DNA of 44,426 bases, from positions 1 through 44,426 of IMG/VR virus record IMGVR_UViG_3300025120_000122; one strand, given 5' to 3'. Below are positions 6,753 through 13,848 of the stretch, piece by piece; positions within the stretch are counted from its first letter, which is position 1; each line of letters begins with the position of its first letter. The translations under genes were made by a program, and so were the position numbers. The notes under the pieces are model-generated. The model was not told the DNA's origin and ran no database searches. It saw only the letters and a list, made by a program, of their open reading frames with translations. Source of the stretch: a virus.

Positions 6753-9189
6753 CTAGTAGTCCTAAGTCCCTTTCATCGAAATGTTGTTCGATTAACTCCT
6801 TTCGTACATTATTATCTATTTTCCATACCAACACAACTCCGCGAGGTATGCCAGCTGTGCGGTCCGTACTTATACGTTTACGTGCAGTTTTAATACTTAA
6901 CCTGGACATACGTTTAGCAAACTCACGTTGTGAAATAGTATTTCGAGTGTCAGTTAACGCATCATGTACAACTTTAAAATGCGCTAATGGTATGACTTGT
7001 TCGTTTGATGATTGTGCTAACCAATCTTTTACGTATCTTTGTGCCGTGCTAATGCCGCCTGCTTCAAAAGTGTTTGTAAGCGGAATATCTAATATGTCAG
7101 TAAAATATTCTAAGTTGCGTATACGTATTGCGTTTGCAAATTCTTCTAATACAGACATGGATATTTCTTTCATCTCTTTCTTAGCATCGTTTTCTAACGC
7201 AGTGTGGGCCATTCGTGCGTTTACCTGAAACTTATTCAGGATACCTGACACGATATAAAGTTCTTTATCTAATAAATGTAAGTTATCTATTAGGTCTTTA
7301 TGCGTAGCTTCTAGTTTAACTTCTTGACGAGGAGCTACATTGTAACGCCTGTCTGAGTCTTCTATCTTTACTGCATCTGCCCTGTTAGTCAGAAATATAA
7401 AGTTCGTGTAAGACGGCAGCTCAATTTGGTTGGTACGCATAGCTCTAATTGTTAGAGTGGGTTCTGTAATCTGATGTTTTAGCTTGTCGGCCATACGGCC
7501 TACTGAGCCTGAATCAGCCATACGAAACTCATCAACTACAAGAAACATTGCTGTGCGCATGTAAAGGTTGAATTGTTCTTCTATATTTTCTAAAGCTCGC
7601 ATTGGTGTTTGTTGTTCACCAAACAAAGGTTTAAGAATCTTGTGTACAAACAAACCCTTGCCAGTCCCAGGTACGCCCGTGAATATCCAAGCGGTCATTG
7701 CTTTACGTTTGTTCTGGTATATGTACGCAAGCCAATTAATGAAATGTTCAAACTCAGGCTTACCGTCGCCAAGTATGTGCATTACCAATTTGTAAAAATT
7801 AGGTGCAACATTCTGGATCTCAATGGCATCACCGTACGTAAGTTCTTTTACGTTCTCTTCTGGTTGCAGCATGTAAGATGTACGGCGAAATAAATTTACG
7901 CTGTAAGGAACAGTGTCTAAGTTAATACCTTCTTCGCTACTTGGATCAAATACGACCCTAGCATCAGGAACGTAATCCAAGGAAGCGCGACTATGAGACT
8001 TAAGAAAATCATTAAGACTGTTTTTATTGGTTGGCGTGAGGGGGTAGTCCTCACTAAACTGTTGTTTGGTTTCATCATATACTCCGTTATAAAATGTGTC
8101 TGTGTAAAAATCACGTAAGACAACTGGTTTCTTTTTAGTGTCTGCATCTATTTTATCTGCAAATATTTCAAATATATTGCGGTAAAAATCTGCATCTGCT
8201 TTTTCTATTTCCCAAATAGGCTCTCCTTTAAAGTTGTACATATAATGTGGACTTGTTAGTAAGAAGTAATAACCTCCACTGTCGCCTCCGTTTACGTTGC
8301 AGTTAACGTAAGGCTCCGCTACACGCGTAACTTCTATAATCATTTTGTCTGGGTTTTGTAACACTTCGTGCGACTCTCCAGCAACGTTGACCGTGGATAA
8401 CTTACCTGTTCTTTTAGGAAGGTTGTTTTTCTTCCTAAGATTGTCTTTAATTTGCAAACCTAAAGCATGAACTTTTTCAGGGTTCACCCCAACTAAAGAC
8501 GAGGAGATTTTAAGAACAGCTGAACCACGGTCAACTTTGATGAATCTACCATTTGGATAAGGATCTTCAACACCAACGAATTTAGGTGGTGCTATATAAA
8601 TTAACTTACTGTTGTCTGCCACTGATGGATCTAACACGCACGACAGACTTTGGCCGTTGGCCGACAGAGTAATTTGTTCTGCAAGGAACTCACTTTCGTA
8701 ATTTAAGTTGCGTAAAAAATCTTTAAGGGTTTTAGGATGTACGGGCATATCCATAAGAAAGAATAAATGTAGTGAAATTGTATTTTTCTTTACACCCAAA
8801 GAAGCGCTGGCCTGCACTATGTACGAACAGTTGTGAAATATATCAGGTAATTGAAGCACGATACGATCGGCCATAGCTTGTAAGTCATCTCCGGGAGTTG
8901 CACGTAGACCATCAATGTCTAACACGAGCAATTCTGTTGTAGCTGTTCGGTCGGTCATAAACGCCCTGGGCTCATCAATGAGCGGACGTTTTAATGAACC
9001 TTTTAACATACACGCACCGGCCTCTGCTGCAGCGCCAAGTGCACGAAACAATTTGCTAAGACCTTTTTTATCAAGAGAGATGTCTTCTTCTGATGATGTA
9101 AAGTTTTTAACAAGGGGGTATGGCTTAGTGCCATTTTTAGTTATTTCTTTTGCTAAAGATTTTTTAGCTTGTAAAAATATAATTTTCAT
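6703..9189 (-). CDS. AEP-like primase fused to SF3 helicase
   Basis: The 828-residue product combines two replication domains. The N-terminal part has signs of an archaeo-eukaryotic-type primase/polymerase: LLVLDIDG (Asp91, Asp93), TISLHLFF (His141), and SCVLDPSVADN (Asp187), in the usual order of the catalytic motifs. The C-terminal half is an SF3/D5-like ATPase with Walker A GVPGTGKG (Lys511), Walker B FLVVDEF, and a sensor-type FIFLTNRAD, then DRRYNVAP. A winged-helix-like tail follows. Such fusions prime and unwind at phage replication forks. The start ATG overlaps the csrA stop by 4 bp, so the two are coupled. Confidence 0.88.
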   Translation of the reverse strand: MKIIFLQAKKSLAKEITKNGTKPYPLVKNFTSSEEDISLDKKGLSKLFRALGAAAEAGACMLKGSLKRPLIDEPRAFMTDRTATTELLVLDIDGLRATPGDDLQAMADRIVLQLPDIFHNCSYIVQASASLGVKKNTISLHLFFLMDMPVHPKTLKDFLRNLNYESEFLAEQITLSANGQSLSCVLDPSVADNSKLIYIAPPKFVGVEDPYPNGRFIKVDRGSAVLKISSSLVGVNPEKVHALGLQIKDNLRKKNNLPKRTGKLSTVNVAGESHEVLQNPDKMIIEVTRVAEPYVNCNVNGGDSGGYYFLLTSPHYMYNFKGEPIWEIEKADADFYRNIFEIFADKIDADTKKKPVVLRDFYTDTFYNGVYDETKQQFSEDYPLTPTNKNSLNDFLKSHSRASLDYVPDARVVFDPSSEEGINLDTVPYSVNLFRRTSYMLQPEENVKELTYGDAIEIQNVAPNFYKLVMHILGDGKPEFEHFINWLAYIYQNKRKAMTAWIFTGVPGTGKGLFVHKILKPLFGEQQTPMRALENIEEQFNLYMRTAMFLVVDEFRMADSGSVGRMADKLKHQITEPTLTIRAMRTNQIELPSYTNFIFLTNRADAVKIEDSDRRYNVAPRQEVKLEATHKDLIDNLHLLDKELYIVSGILNKFQVNARMAHTALENDAKKEMKEISMSVLEEFANAIRIRNLEYFTDILDIPLTNTFEAGGISTAQRYVKDWLAQSSNEQVIPLAHFKVVHDALTDTRNTISQREFAKRMSRLSIKTARKRISTDRTAGIPRGVVLVWKIDNNVRKELIEQHFDERDLGLLDEESNTIQASRPNLSS

Positions 9190-9380
9190 TTTTTCTCCTT
9201 CACTTTGTAAATCTCTTCTCTATCAATGCGGACAGTTGAATCCGCTTCGAACGCTAGTTTGCATGCGCGTTGAGAAATGTTGGTAACCGTAATCGTGCAC
9301 ATTTCGCCACCAGGCGTGTACACTTTTACACGATCACCAACTTTTCTTGTTAAGACAAGATTTGATTTTCTATTTGTCAT
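9186..9380 (-). CDS. csrA: CsrA/RsmA-family RNA-binding regulator
   Basis: The 64-residue product aligns over almost its whole length with CsrA. LVLTRKVGD (residues 8-16) matches the first strand, with Arg12 equivalent to Arg6 of E. coli CsrA. The C-terminal VRIDREEIYK (50-59) has Arg54 equivalent to Arg44, followed by the EEIY signature. Both RNA-contact residues are therefore kept. A six-residue N-terminal extension precedes the core. CsrA dimers bind GGA motifs in mRNA leaders and change translation or stability. Here the gene sits between the polymerase and primase genes with 11-bp and 4-bp overlaps, so it is made with the replisome. Targets (host or phage) are unknown. Confidence 0.85.
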   Translation of the reverse strand: MTNRKSNLVLTRKVGDRVKVYTPGGEMCTITVTNISQRACKLAFEADSTVRIDREEIYKVKEKK

Positions 9381-11178
9381 AAACCTGGCTTACGCCTCCT
9401 TCTGCATCAAGCGGTAATTCTTCGCACCAGCTTGGTGGAGTTTTCATAATGTTTAGTATCTTTTCCATTGTAGCATCTGAATTAAGTTCAGAACCCAACG
9501 CAATAATTTCATCATGTACCTGTAACACTACATCAACTTCTGGAAGTGCGTGTACCTCTAACATCTGGTCAGTAATAACAATACGCGCAAGTGCTTGTAT
9601 CACGTTTTCTGCCAGCCGGGGGCCGTATGTACGTACGATACCTTTTTGGGTAGTGTAAATAAATTCACCGCCTACATACCTTAAGTCAGGATAAGATAAC
9701 GACATGCCGTTTGGTAGTTCAAGGCGTTGCGGTCCAACCTTTAGCGGCCCATACTGTGTACCGTAATCTCTAGGTGATATCATGCTAAACAATAGATCTT
9801 TCATGCGCGACCATAAGATAGGTATATTAGAATAAGTTCCACGGTATTGTTGAACGATCTGAGCTGCGGTACTGTCCGACACGTCAACTGACGGCGAACC
9901 TGTTTTAAGAGTATCTTGGAACTTTACGTGTCCCATACCATACCCGAGTCCCAGCACTGCAGTTTTGCCGACATATCTTTCTAACTTATTTTCTTTGGTA
10001 ATAGTCCTACCATATACCTGACCTGCAAATTCGCAATACACGTCATGGCCTTCTATGAACGCATCTAGTAAATCTTGTTCTTTAGCCAGCCACGCGAGCA
10101 TGCGTGCTTCGATGTTAGACAGATCAGCAATGTACATACGTTGACCTTCTGGGGCTTTGATTGCCGTACGTAACTTAGATCCGCGGGGTAAGTTCTGTAA
10201 GTTAATTTTATCTGAGCCACCGAACCTGCCTGTATGTGCGGCATAGTATCGGAGCGGTACGCCAAAGCTGCCGTCAGGGTTGCACGAATCAATAAACCTT
10301 TGTGCTCTGGTTTCATCTATACGTGATTTAACAACTTCTCTGGCATCCCATATGTGTTTATGCTCTGGGTACATATTGCACATTTGCAAATAAGCTGGGT
10401 CATTTTTACCAAATGCTGGTATCTTTTTGCCTGTTGTTGGACTTTTCTTCGTGGGTATTGTAATGCCCAGGCTCTCCAGGTGTGCACGAAACTTTTGTTG
10501 TGACGCAAGAATTTCGCGTGTTACACCTGATGAGCTGACAGCATCTTCTGCACGTTTTGCCATATCTTCTTTATATTGCAACAGCATTGGCTGATCCAAC
10601 AGAAGTTTTGGCTCTACGAACATCCGTGTAGTTAGATCGATCAAGTCTAATTCAGACTCTGGAAATCCAACCACATAGGACTGAAAAAGAGCGTACGTTA
10701 AGTCAACATCCTGAATACAGTACGAACCTATTTGTTCGTCAAGCTCTGGGTTAAGGTCGCGTATGCCTTTGGCACTTGCAAGCTCCTCTCCCTTTCGCAT
10801 AGTATTATCAGACGGAAACTCGCGCGTAACGCAATCTTTCAGCCTTGCGGACACATTAGGGTACAAACCTCTGCTCATTGCAGCTGTATCATAATAATAC
10901 AGTGGGTTGTATCCGTAGTGCCTCGTAAGAATGAAGGCATCAAACAGAGTGTTGTGGCAAACCAAAGCGGTATTACCCCAATCAATTGCAGCTAAGATAT
11001 CGTCTACCTCGTCTGCGCTATACCATTCGGTATCTCCATCGTCCACTTTCAGTCCTACTCCCCAAACTTTAAAATCTTTGTGATTTATATATTGTGCTGT
11101 AGACATTTTAGTCAATGTAAAATGAGTGTCATAGAATGTTTCAAAATCTAAATATAATTTAACTAGGTTTGTATTCAT
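9370..11178 (-). CDS. polA: Family-A DNA polymerase with 3'-5' exonuclease domain
   Basis: The 602-residue replicative polymerase has an N-terminal exonuclease (LYLDFETF with Asp11/Glu13, VCHNTLFDAFIL, and CIQDVDLTYAL) and a polymerase domain. Motif A is YIADLSNIEARML (Asp352), the O-helix motif B is RYVGKTAVLGLGYGMG, and motif C is VLQVHDEII (Asp556). By alignment to E. coli Pol I, the residue at the Phe762 position is Leu409 (codon 9952-9954). The length is typical of phage PolA without a 5'-nuclease domain. It overlaps csrA by 11 bp and the upstream 92-aa gene by 20 bp. Confidence 0.95.
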   Translation of the reverse strand: MNTNLVKLYLDFETFYDTHFTLTKMSTAQYINHKDFKVWGVGLKVDDGDTEWYSADEVDDILAAIDWGNTALVCHNTLFDAFILTRHYGYNPLYYYDTAAMSRGLYPNVSARLKDCVTREFPSDNTMRKGEELASAKGIRDLNPELDEQIGSYCIQDVDLTYALFQSYVVGFPESELDLIDLTTRMFVEPKLLLDQPMLLQYKEDMAKRAEDAVSSSGVTREILASQQKFRAHLESLGITIPTKKSPTTGKKIPAFGKNDPAYLQMCNMYPEHKHIWDAREVVKSRIDETRAQRFIDSCNPDGSFGVPLRYYAAHTGRFGGSDKINLQNLPRGSKLRTAIKAPEGQRMYIADLSNIEARMLAWLAKEQDLLDAFIEGHDVYCEFAGQVYGRTITKENKLERYVGKTAVLGLGYGMGHVKFQDTLKTGSPSVDVSDSTAAQIVQQYRGTYSNIPILWSRMKDLLFSMISPRDYGTQYGPLKVGPQRLELPNGMSLSYPDLRYVGGEFIYTTQKGIVRTYGPRLAENVIQALARIVITDQMLEVHALPEVDVVLQVHDEIIALGSELNSDATMEKILNIMKTPPSWCEELPLDAEGGVSQVYDK

Positions 11179-11437
11179 TTTTAGCCCTCTGTATGGTGTT
11201 ATCTATTATTAAATCTGCGTGTTTTGAATCATCAGCAACACCATATGCAAGCCCAACAAAATAATCTAAGCCGACATGCAATACATGGGGCACGCTTAGA
11301 TGTTCAGCTGCTTTTGAAACTGCCGCATCAAGATCTTCAAACAACTTATCGTGGGCTGCCTCTTCGTCTATTAGCCTACTCATAGTTTGTTTTTCTGATT
11401 CGATGGGTTGACCATCTTTGTTTACTATTTTACTCAT
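11159..11437 (-). CDS. Hypothetical early protein (92 aa)
   Basis: I do not recognise this acidic, Ala/Asp-rich protein. It has a predicted helical N-terminal half and a hydrophobic HVLHVGLDYFVGLAYGVA stretch near the middle that could be a buried helix. It overlaps the polymerase start by 20 bp. Its own ATG overlaps the stop of the 54-aa gene upstream in an ATGA arrangement, with the AAGGAGG ribosome-binding site lying in that gene's last codons. Tight packing supports a real gene. Confidence 0.65.
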   Translation of the reverse strand: MSKIVNKDGQPIESEKQTMSRLIDEEAAHDKLFEDLDAAVSKAAEHLSVPHVLHVGLDYFVGLAYGVADDSKHADLIIDNTIQRAKNEYKPS

Positions 11438-11598
11438 AGTTCCTCCTTGAACTTTTTAATTTCAGTTTCTAAATAATCTATTGCATCCCAAAGTGTATCA
11501 ATAGAGTCTTTCATTTCTTGTGAACAATCCCCTATCTCATTGTCTAAATGAGACATCATTGATCGTACATGTTTAATTCCAGTAGTTATTTCTTTCAT
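11434..11598 (-). CDS. 54-aa helical protein, coupled to both neighbours
   Basis: ATG at 11598 opens a 54-codon frame ending in KKFKEEL. The product is short, acidic and probably alpha-helical (HVRSMMSHLDNEIGD, then DYLETEIKKF). Its ATG overlaps the upstream stop (ATGA), and its last codons encode the AAGGAGG that serves the next gene. The same junction sequence, TTCAAGGAGGAACTATGA, occurs at both ends of this gene. Function unknown. Confidence 0.6.
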   Translation of the reverse strand: MKEITTGIKHVRSMMSHLDNEIGDCSQEMKDSIDTLWDAIDYLETEIKKFKEEL

Positions 11599-11807
11599 AG
11601 TTCCTCCTTGAACTTATTCATTTTTGTACACCACTGTTCGTACTCTGAACGCTTTGCACGTTCCCAACCTATTTGCTTACTGGTGTACATATTGTAAGCA
11701 ACAGATAATTTGACATACTTCCATTGTATATAAGGTAAGTCGTCTGGATTGTTGTATGTATATGGATGAATCGGATTACGTTTCACATAGACATGAGATG
11801 GGGGCAT
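11595..11807 (-). CDS. Hypothetical early protein (70 aa), first of its sub-operon
   Basis: The 70-residue product is rich in Tyr, Pro and Lys (HPYTYNNPDDLPYIQWKYVK) and ends in KFKEEL, whose codons supply the next ribosome-binding site. No family is recognised. It follows the lone + strand gene's promoter region divergently, so it may be the first gene of a transcript that leads into the polymerase. TAAGGAG lies 5 bp before the ATG. Confidence 0.6.
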   Translation of the reverse strand: MPPSHVYVKRNPIHPYTYNNPDDLPYIQWKYVKLSVAYNMYTSKQIGWERAKRSEYEQWCTKMNKFKEEL

Positions 11808-11828
11808 TTAATTACTCCTTAATTAAAC

Positions 11829-11857
11829 TTGACAAAAACCAATATGGTCTTTATGAC
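11829..11857 (+). promoter_or_regulatory. Sigma70-like promoter for the lone + strand gene
   Basis: A perfect TTGACA (11829-11834) is followed after 17 bp by TATGAC (11852-11857, 4 of 6 to consensus). It lies 50 bp before the ATG at 11908 and is oriented towards it. The gene is otherwise surrounded by oppositely oriented genes, so it needs its own promoter. Confidence 0.5.
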
Positions 11858-11868
11858 TGTATATAGAT

Positions 11869-11888
11869 ATTACCTAATAATGGGTAAT
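11869..11888. promoter_or_regulatory. Inverted repeat between promoter and start (operator candidate)
   Basis: ATTACC and GGTAAT flank an 8-bp centre, just downstream of the predicted -10 box and 19 bp before the start of the + strand gene. A repressor operator or leader hairpin would both fit; nothing identifies the binding protein. Confidence 0.35.
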
Positions 11889-11907
11889 AAAACAAACGGA
11901 GAATATT

Positions 11908-12318
11908 ATGGCAACTTTTACAAGTGATCCTGTTTCAGGTAATCAGTCGTTCAAGCCATTTCCAAGTGGAAATATTGGCGTGAGATACGCTAAATTTAAT
12001 GTAACTGCTGCACCAAATGCTGCTGATGTATACCAAATGGTAGACATCTTTGCTGGTGAAACTTTACATGACATCAAAATAAAATCTTCTGATTTAGACA
12101 CAGGCACAGGTTTAGTACTTGACGTCGGTGACGCTACAGATCCAGATAGATTTATTGATGGTTCTACAATCGGCCAAGCCGGTGGTACAGACCATGAAGA
12201 TGCAAATCTTGCTCCTATTACCTATAGTGCGGATGATACTATTGACATTACTTGTCAAGTAGCACCTGCAGGTGATGTTGCAACTGGCACATTAGAAATG
12301 TGGATTTACGTATCGTAA
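11908..12318 (+). CDS. Lone + strand beta-rich protein, possible virion decoration
   Basis: The 136-residue product is Thr/Asp/Gly-rich, low in Lys and Cys, and looks all-beta (VRYAKFNVTAAP, DVYQMVDIFAGETL, a C-terminal GTLEMWIYVS strand). This style is that of phage head decoration or fibre proteins, not of early enzymes. It stands alone on the + strand inside the leftward operon, with its own TTGACA promoter, a GGAGA ribosome-binding site and two downstream hairpins. That is the usual layout of a moron. A structural role is inference from composition only. Confidence 0.75.
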   Translation: MATFTSDPVSGNQSFKPFPSGNIGVRYAKFNVTAAPNAADVYQMVDIFAGETLHDIKIKSSDLDTGTGLVLDVGDATDPDRFIDGSTIGQAGGTDHEDANLAPITYSADDTIDITCQVAPAGDVATGTLEMWIYVS

Positions 12319-12330
12319 ATTAAAAGGCGC

Positions 12331-12364
12331 ATAGCCCAAGCCGGAACCCCGAATCTTGGGCTAT
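12331..12364 (+). terminator. 10-bp-stem hairpin after the lone + strand gene
   Basis: ATAGCCCAAG (12331-12340) and CTTGGGCTAT (12355-12364) form a perfect 10-bp stem 12 bp after the stop codon. No T-run follows, so termination may be completed further on. The palindrome would also form in leftward transcripts. Confidence 0.4.
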
Positions 12365-12454
12365 ACTAATGCCACTCCTTGGCATGTTAGGTTTGAAACC
12401 AATTAAGTCAGGTCTTCGCTCGAAGTTAATACACCACCTGTAAATAGTTCGTGT

Positions 12455-12478
12455 GCAATTATTGTGGTAATTGCTTTT
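12455..12478 (+). terminator. Intrinsic-terminator-like hairpin
   Basis: GCAATTA-TTGTGG-TAATTGC forms a perfect 7-bp stem followed directly by TTTT on the + strand. It is the best candidate for ending the transcript of the lone + strand gene. The stem is AT-rich, so strength is uncertain. Confidence 0.45.
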
Positions 12479-12572
12479 ACACTTCACATTACAAGACTTG
12501 TGTAAGACTTTTCCAACACAAAATATTAACCGCCCCACATGGCAGTATATATTTCTTTCTGGTTTCAAATTT

Positions 12573-12764
12573 TTAATGAATAGCAGGTGGTTGATACCCA
12601 CCGTCTGATATGAATTGATCCCAATCACCATCGTAAGAATTAACATACATTACACATATTTTAACTCCATCCTCGGACTCAAAATATTTAGTCATAGCTG
12701 CTTCGATACCGTGGTCTGAAGCGTATTCGCCAACATTCCACATATAGTTTTTTATAACGCTCAT
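12573..12764 (-). CDS. Hypothetical protein (63 aa)
   Basis: I do not recognise this acidic protein (Asp/Glu/Tyr-rich, with DHGIEAAMTKYFESEDGVKICV, probably one alpha/beta unit). Its ATG overlaps the stop of the upstream 66-aa gene (ATGA), with GGAGAGAG as ribosome-binding site inside the last codons of that gene. It is the last gene of the MoxR/VWA sub-operon before the structured noncoding region. Confidence 0.6.
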   Translation of the reverse strand: MSVIKNYMWNVGEYASDHGIEAAMTKYFESEDGVKICVMYVNSYDGDWDQFISDGGYQPPAIH

Positions 12765-12961
12765 ATACTCTCTCCATTGCTGTTATGGCCATGCTGTTGT
12801 TGAAACACCATTTTTGCTTGTTCTTCACTATAAGGTAGTCTATTTTCAGCTTTAGCTTCATTATTAGACATGTCTCTCCACTTCCAATAGTTATTTTTGT
12901 AATCTTGACGATTGTCATAGATAAACTCAGGATGTGGTTGAATATTTAGTTGATTAGTCAT
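12761..12961 (-). CDS. Hypothetical protein (66 aa)
   Basis: The product is hydrophilic and rich in Asn, Gln and Glu (NNYWKWRDMSNNEAKAE), with no recognised domain. It overlaps the upstream 293-aa gene by 8 bp and the downstream gene by 4 bp (ATGA). Coupled reading frames and a purine-rich ribosome-binding site support expression. Function unknown. Confidence 0.6.
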   Translation of the reverse strand: MTNQLNIQPHPEFIYDNRQDYKNNYWKWRDMSNNEAKAENRLPYSEEQAKMVFQQQHGHNSNGESI

Positions 12962-13835
12962 TGTTACCCCCCAGTAAAGATGATTCTAACATTACCTCGT
13001 TAAACTCCTGTTTCATAGTAGGGGTCAACAAGTCTTCAGCTTGTACCTTGGCTTTTCGCTCTTTCTTAACAGCAGGTGCAGCCATAGTTTGCAGCTTACC
13101 AGCTGGTACTAGACTTCTGCCGCCAGGAAATTCATCAATGAATCTCTTAAGCGTAGTAATTGGTTCAATGAAGTCCTTGAACTTCTCAACCATGTCACTT
13201 GTTTTCTGTCTTGCCATAGGTATTTGTTCTAGCTTATCACACATTTCTGGATCAGATATAACAAGGCCAACCGCAACAGATGGAGCGTAGTCTTCAGAAG
13301 AATCATAAGAACTGTCGTCACCTTTAGTTAGAAAAGGAAAGTCGACAGGTTTTTCAAACGTGTGCATAAAGTACATATCGTTAGTTACATAACTTGCAGT
13401 GGCGTCGTTCATTTTCTCTTCCCAACGACTTTTGTACTGCGCACGCCAGTTTTTTATAGTATCAAAATTCTCAGAGAAACATCGATTTCTGTTACATACA
13501 AGGTGTAGTTTTTCTAACTTTTTAAGAGGATAAAATTCTCTTTCATCTTCACGGTAACCTTCATGAAGATTAGATATAGAACCAAAAACACTACTGTAAT
13601 TTACAGTATGAATATCTTTGTATTTGTTTTCGTGGGCAAACAACTTGTGTGAAAAGTCATGCGCAGATTGGAGAAGAGTTTTAAAATCTTCGCCAGCTTG
13701 TTTTTGAGTAGCTTCTACAATGTTTATAATTGTTGATTCCACGTCAAAGTCCCTATCGAAAGCAGCTTGACACTGCTTTCTATAGTTTTCGGTTATTTGC
13801 TCTCTGAGCTCAATTGTCATTCTTACTGATGCCAT
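12954..13835 (-). CDS. Phage protein paired with VWA metallopeptidase (paralogue B)
   Basis: The 293-residue product begins VRMTIELREQI and has a long helical, charged N-terminal half. Its last 75 residues contain TTLKRFIDEF, LVPAGKLQTM and a terminal NEVMLESSLLGG. The same pattern occurs in the 218-aa product at 15188-15844 (VRLSDQLKRDI, VLNRF, LVPQEKIQKM, REVLLEDALLG), so the two look like diverged duplicates. This copy follows the VWA/metallopeptidase gene by 13 bp, while the other follows the MoxR gene by 8 bp. An adaptor or substrate role for that module is inference; no catalytic motif is seen. Confidence 0.7.
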   Translation of the reverse strand: MASVRMTIELREQITENYRKQCQAAFDRDFDVESTIINIVEATQKQAGEDFKTLLQSAHDFSHKLFAHENKYKDIHTVNYSSVFGSISNLHEGYREDEREFYPLKKLEKLHLVCNRNRCFSENFDTIKNWRAQYKSRWEEKMNDATASYVTNDMYFMHTFEKPVDFPFLTKGDDSSYDSSEDYAPSVAVGLVISDPEMCDKLEQIPMARQKTSDMVEKFKDFIEPITTLKRFIDEFPGGRSLVPAGKLQTMAAPAVKKERKAKVQAEDLLTPTMKQEFNEVMLESSLLGGNND

Positions 13836-13848
13836 AATAATCTCCTTG

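Larger units (their letters stand above)
12319..12572. other. 254-bp noncoding region with serial hairpins
   Basis: No convincing gene lies here. Besides the 10-bp hairpin there is ATGCCA-CTCCT-TGGCAT (12369-12385, extendable with CTAA/TTAG), then CAGGT...ACCTG (12409-12440) enclosing CTTCGCTCGAAG, then a GCAATTA/TAATTGC stem. A - strand open frame across it (ending at 12320) is Cys-rich but has no ribosome-binding site and overlaps a better gene. A small RNA is possible. Confidence 0.4.

Noticed and set aside
12391-12401. T-arm-like GGTTTGAAACC
   Set aside because: C56 is replaced and no cloverleaf can be built; not a tRNA.
12320-12646. Cys/His-rich 108-aa frame on the - strand over the structured region
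   Set aside because: It overlaps the better-supported 63-aa gene in another frame, has no ribosome-binding site, and its C-terminal part is dictated by the hairpin sequences. I keep a small doubt because of its CxH...C...C content.
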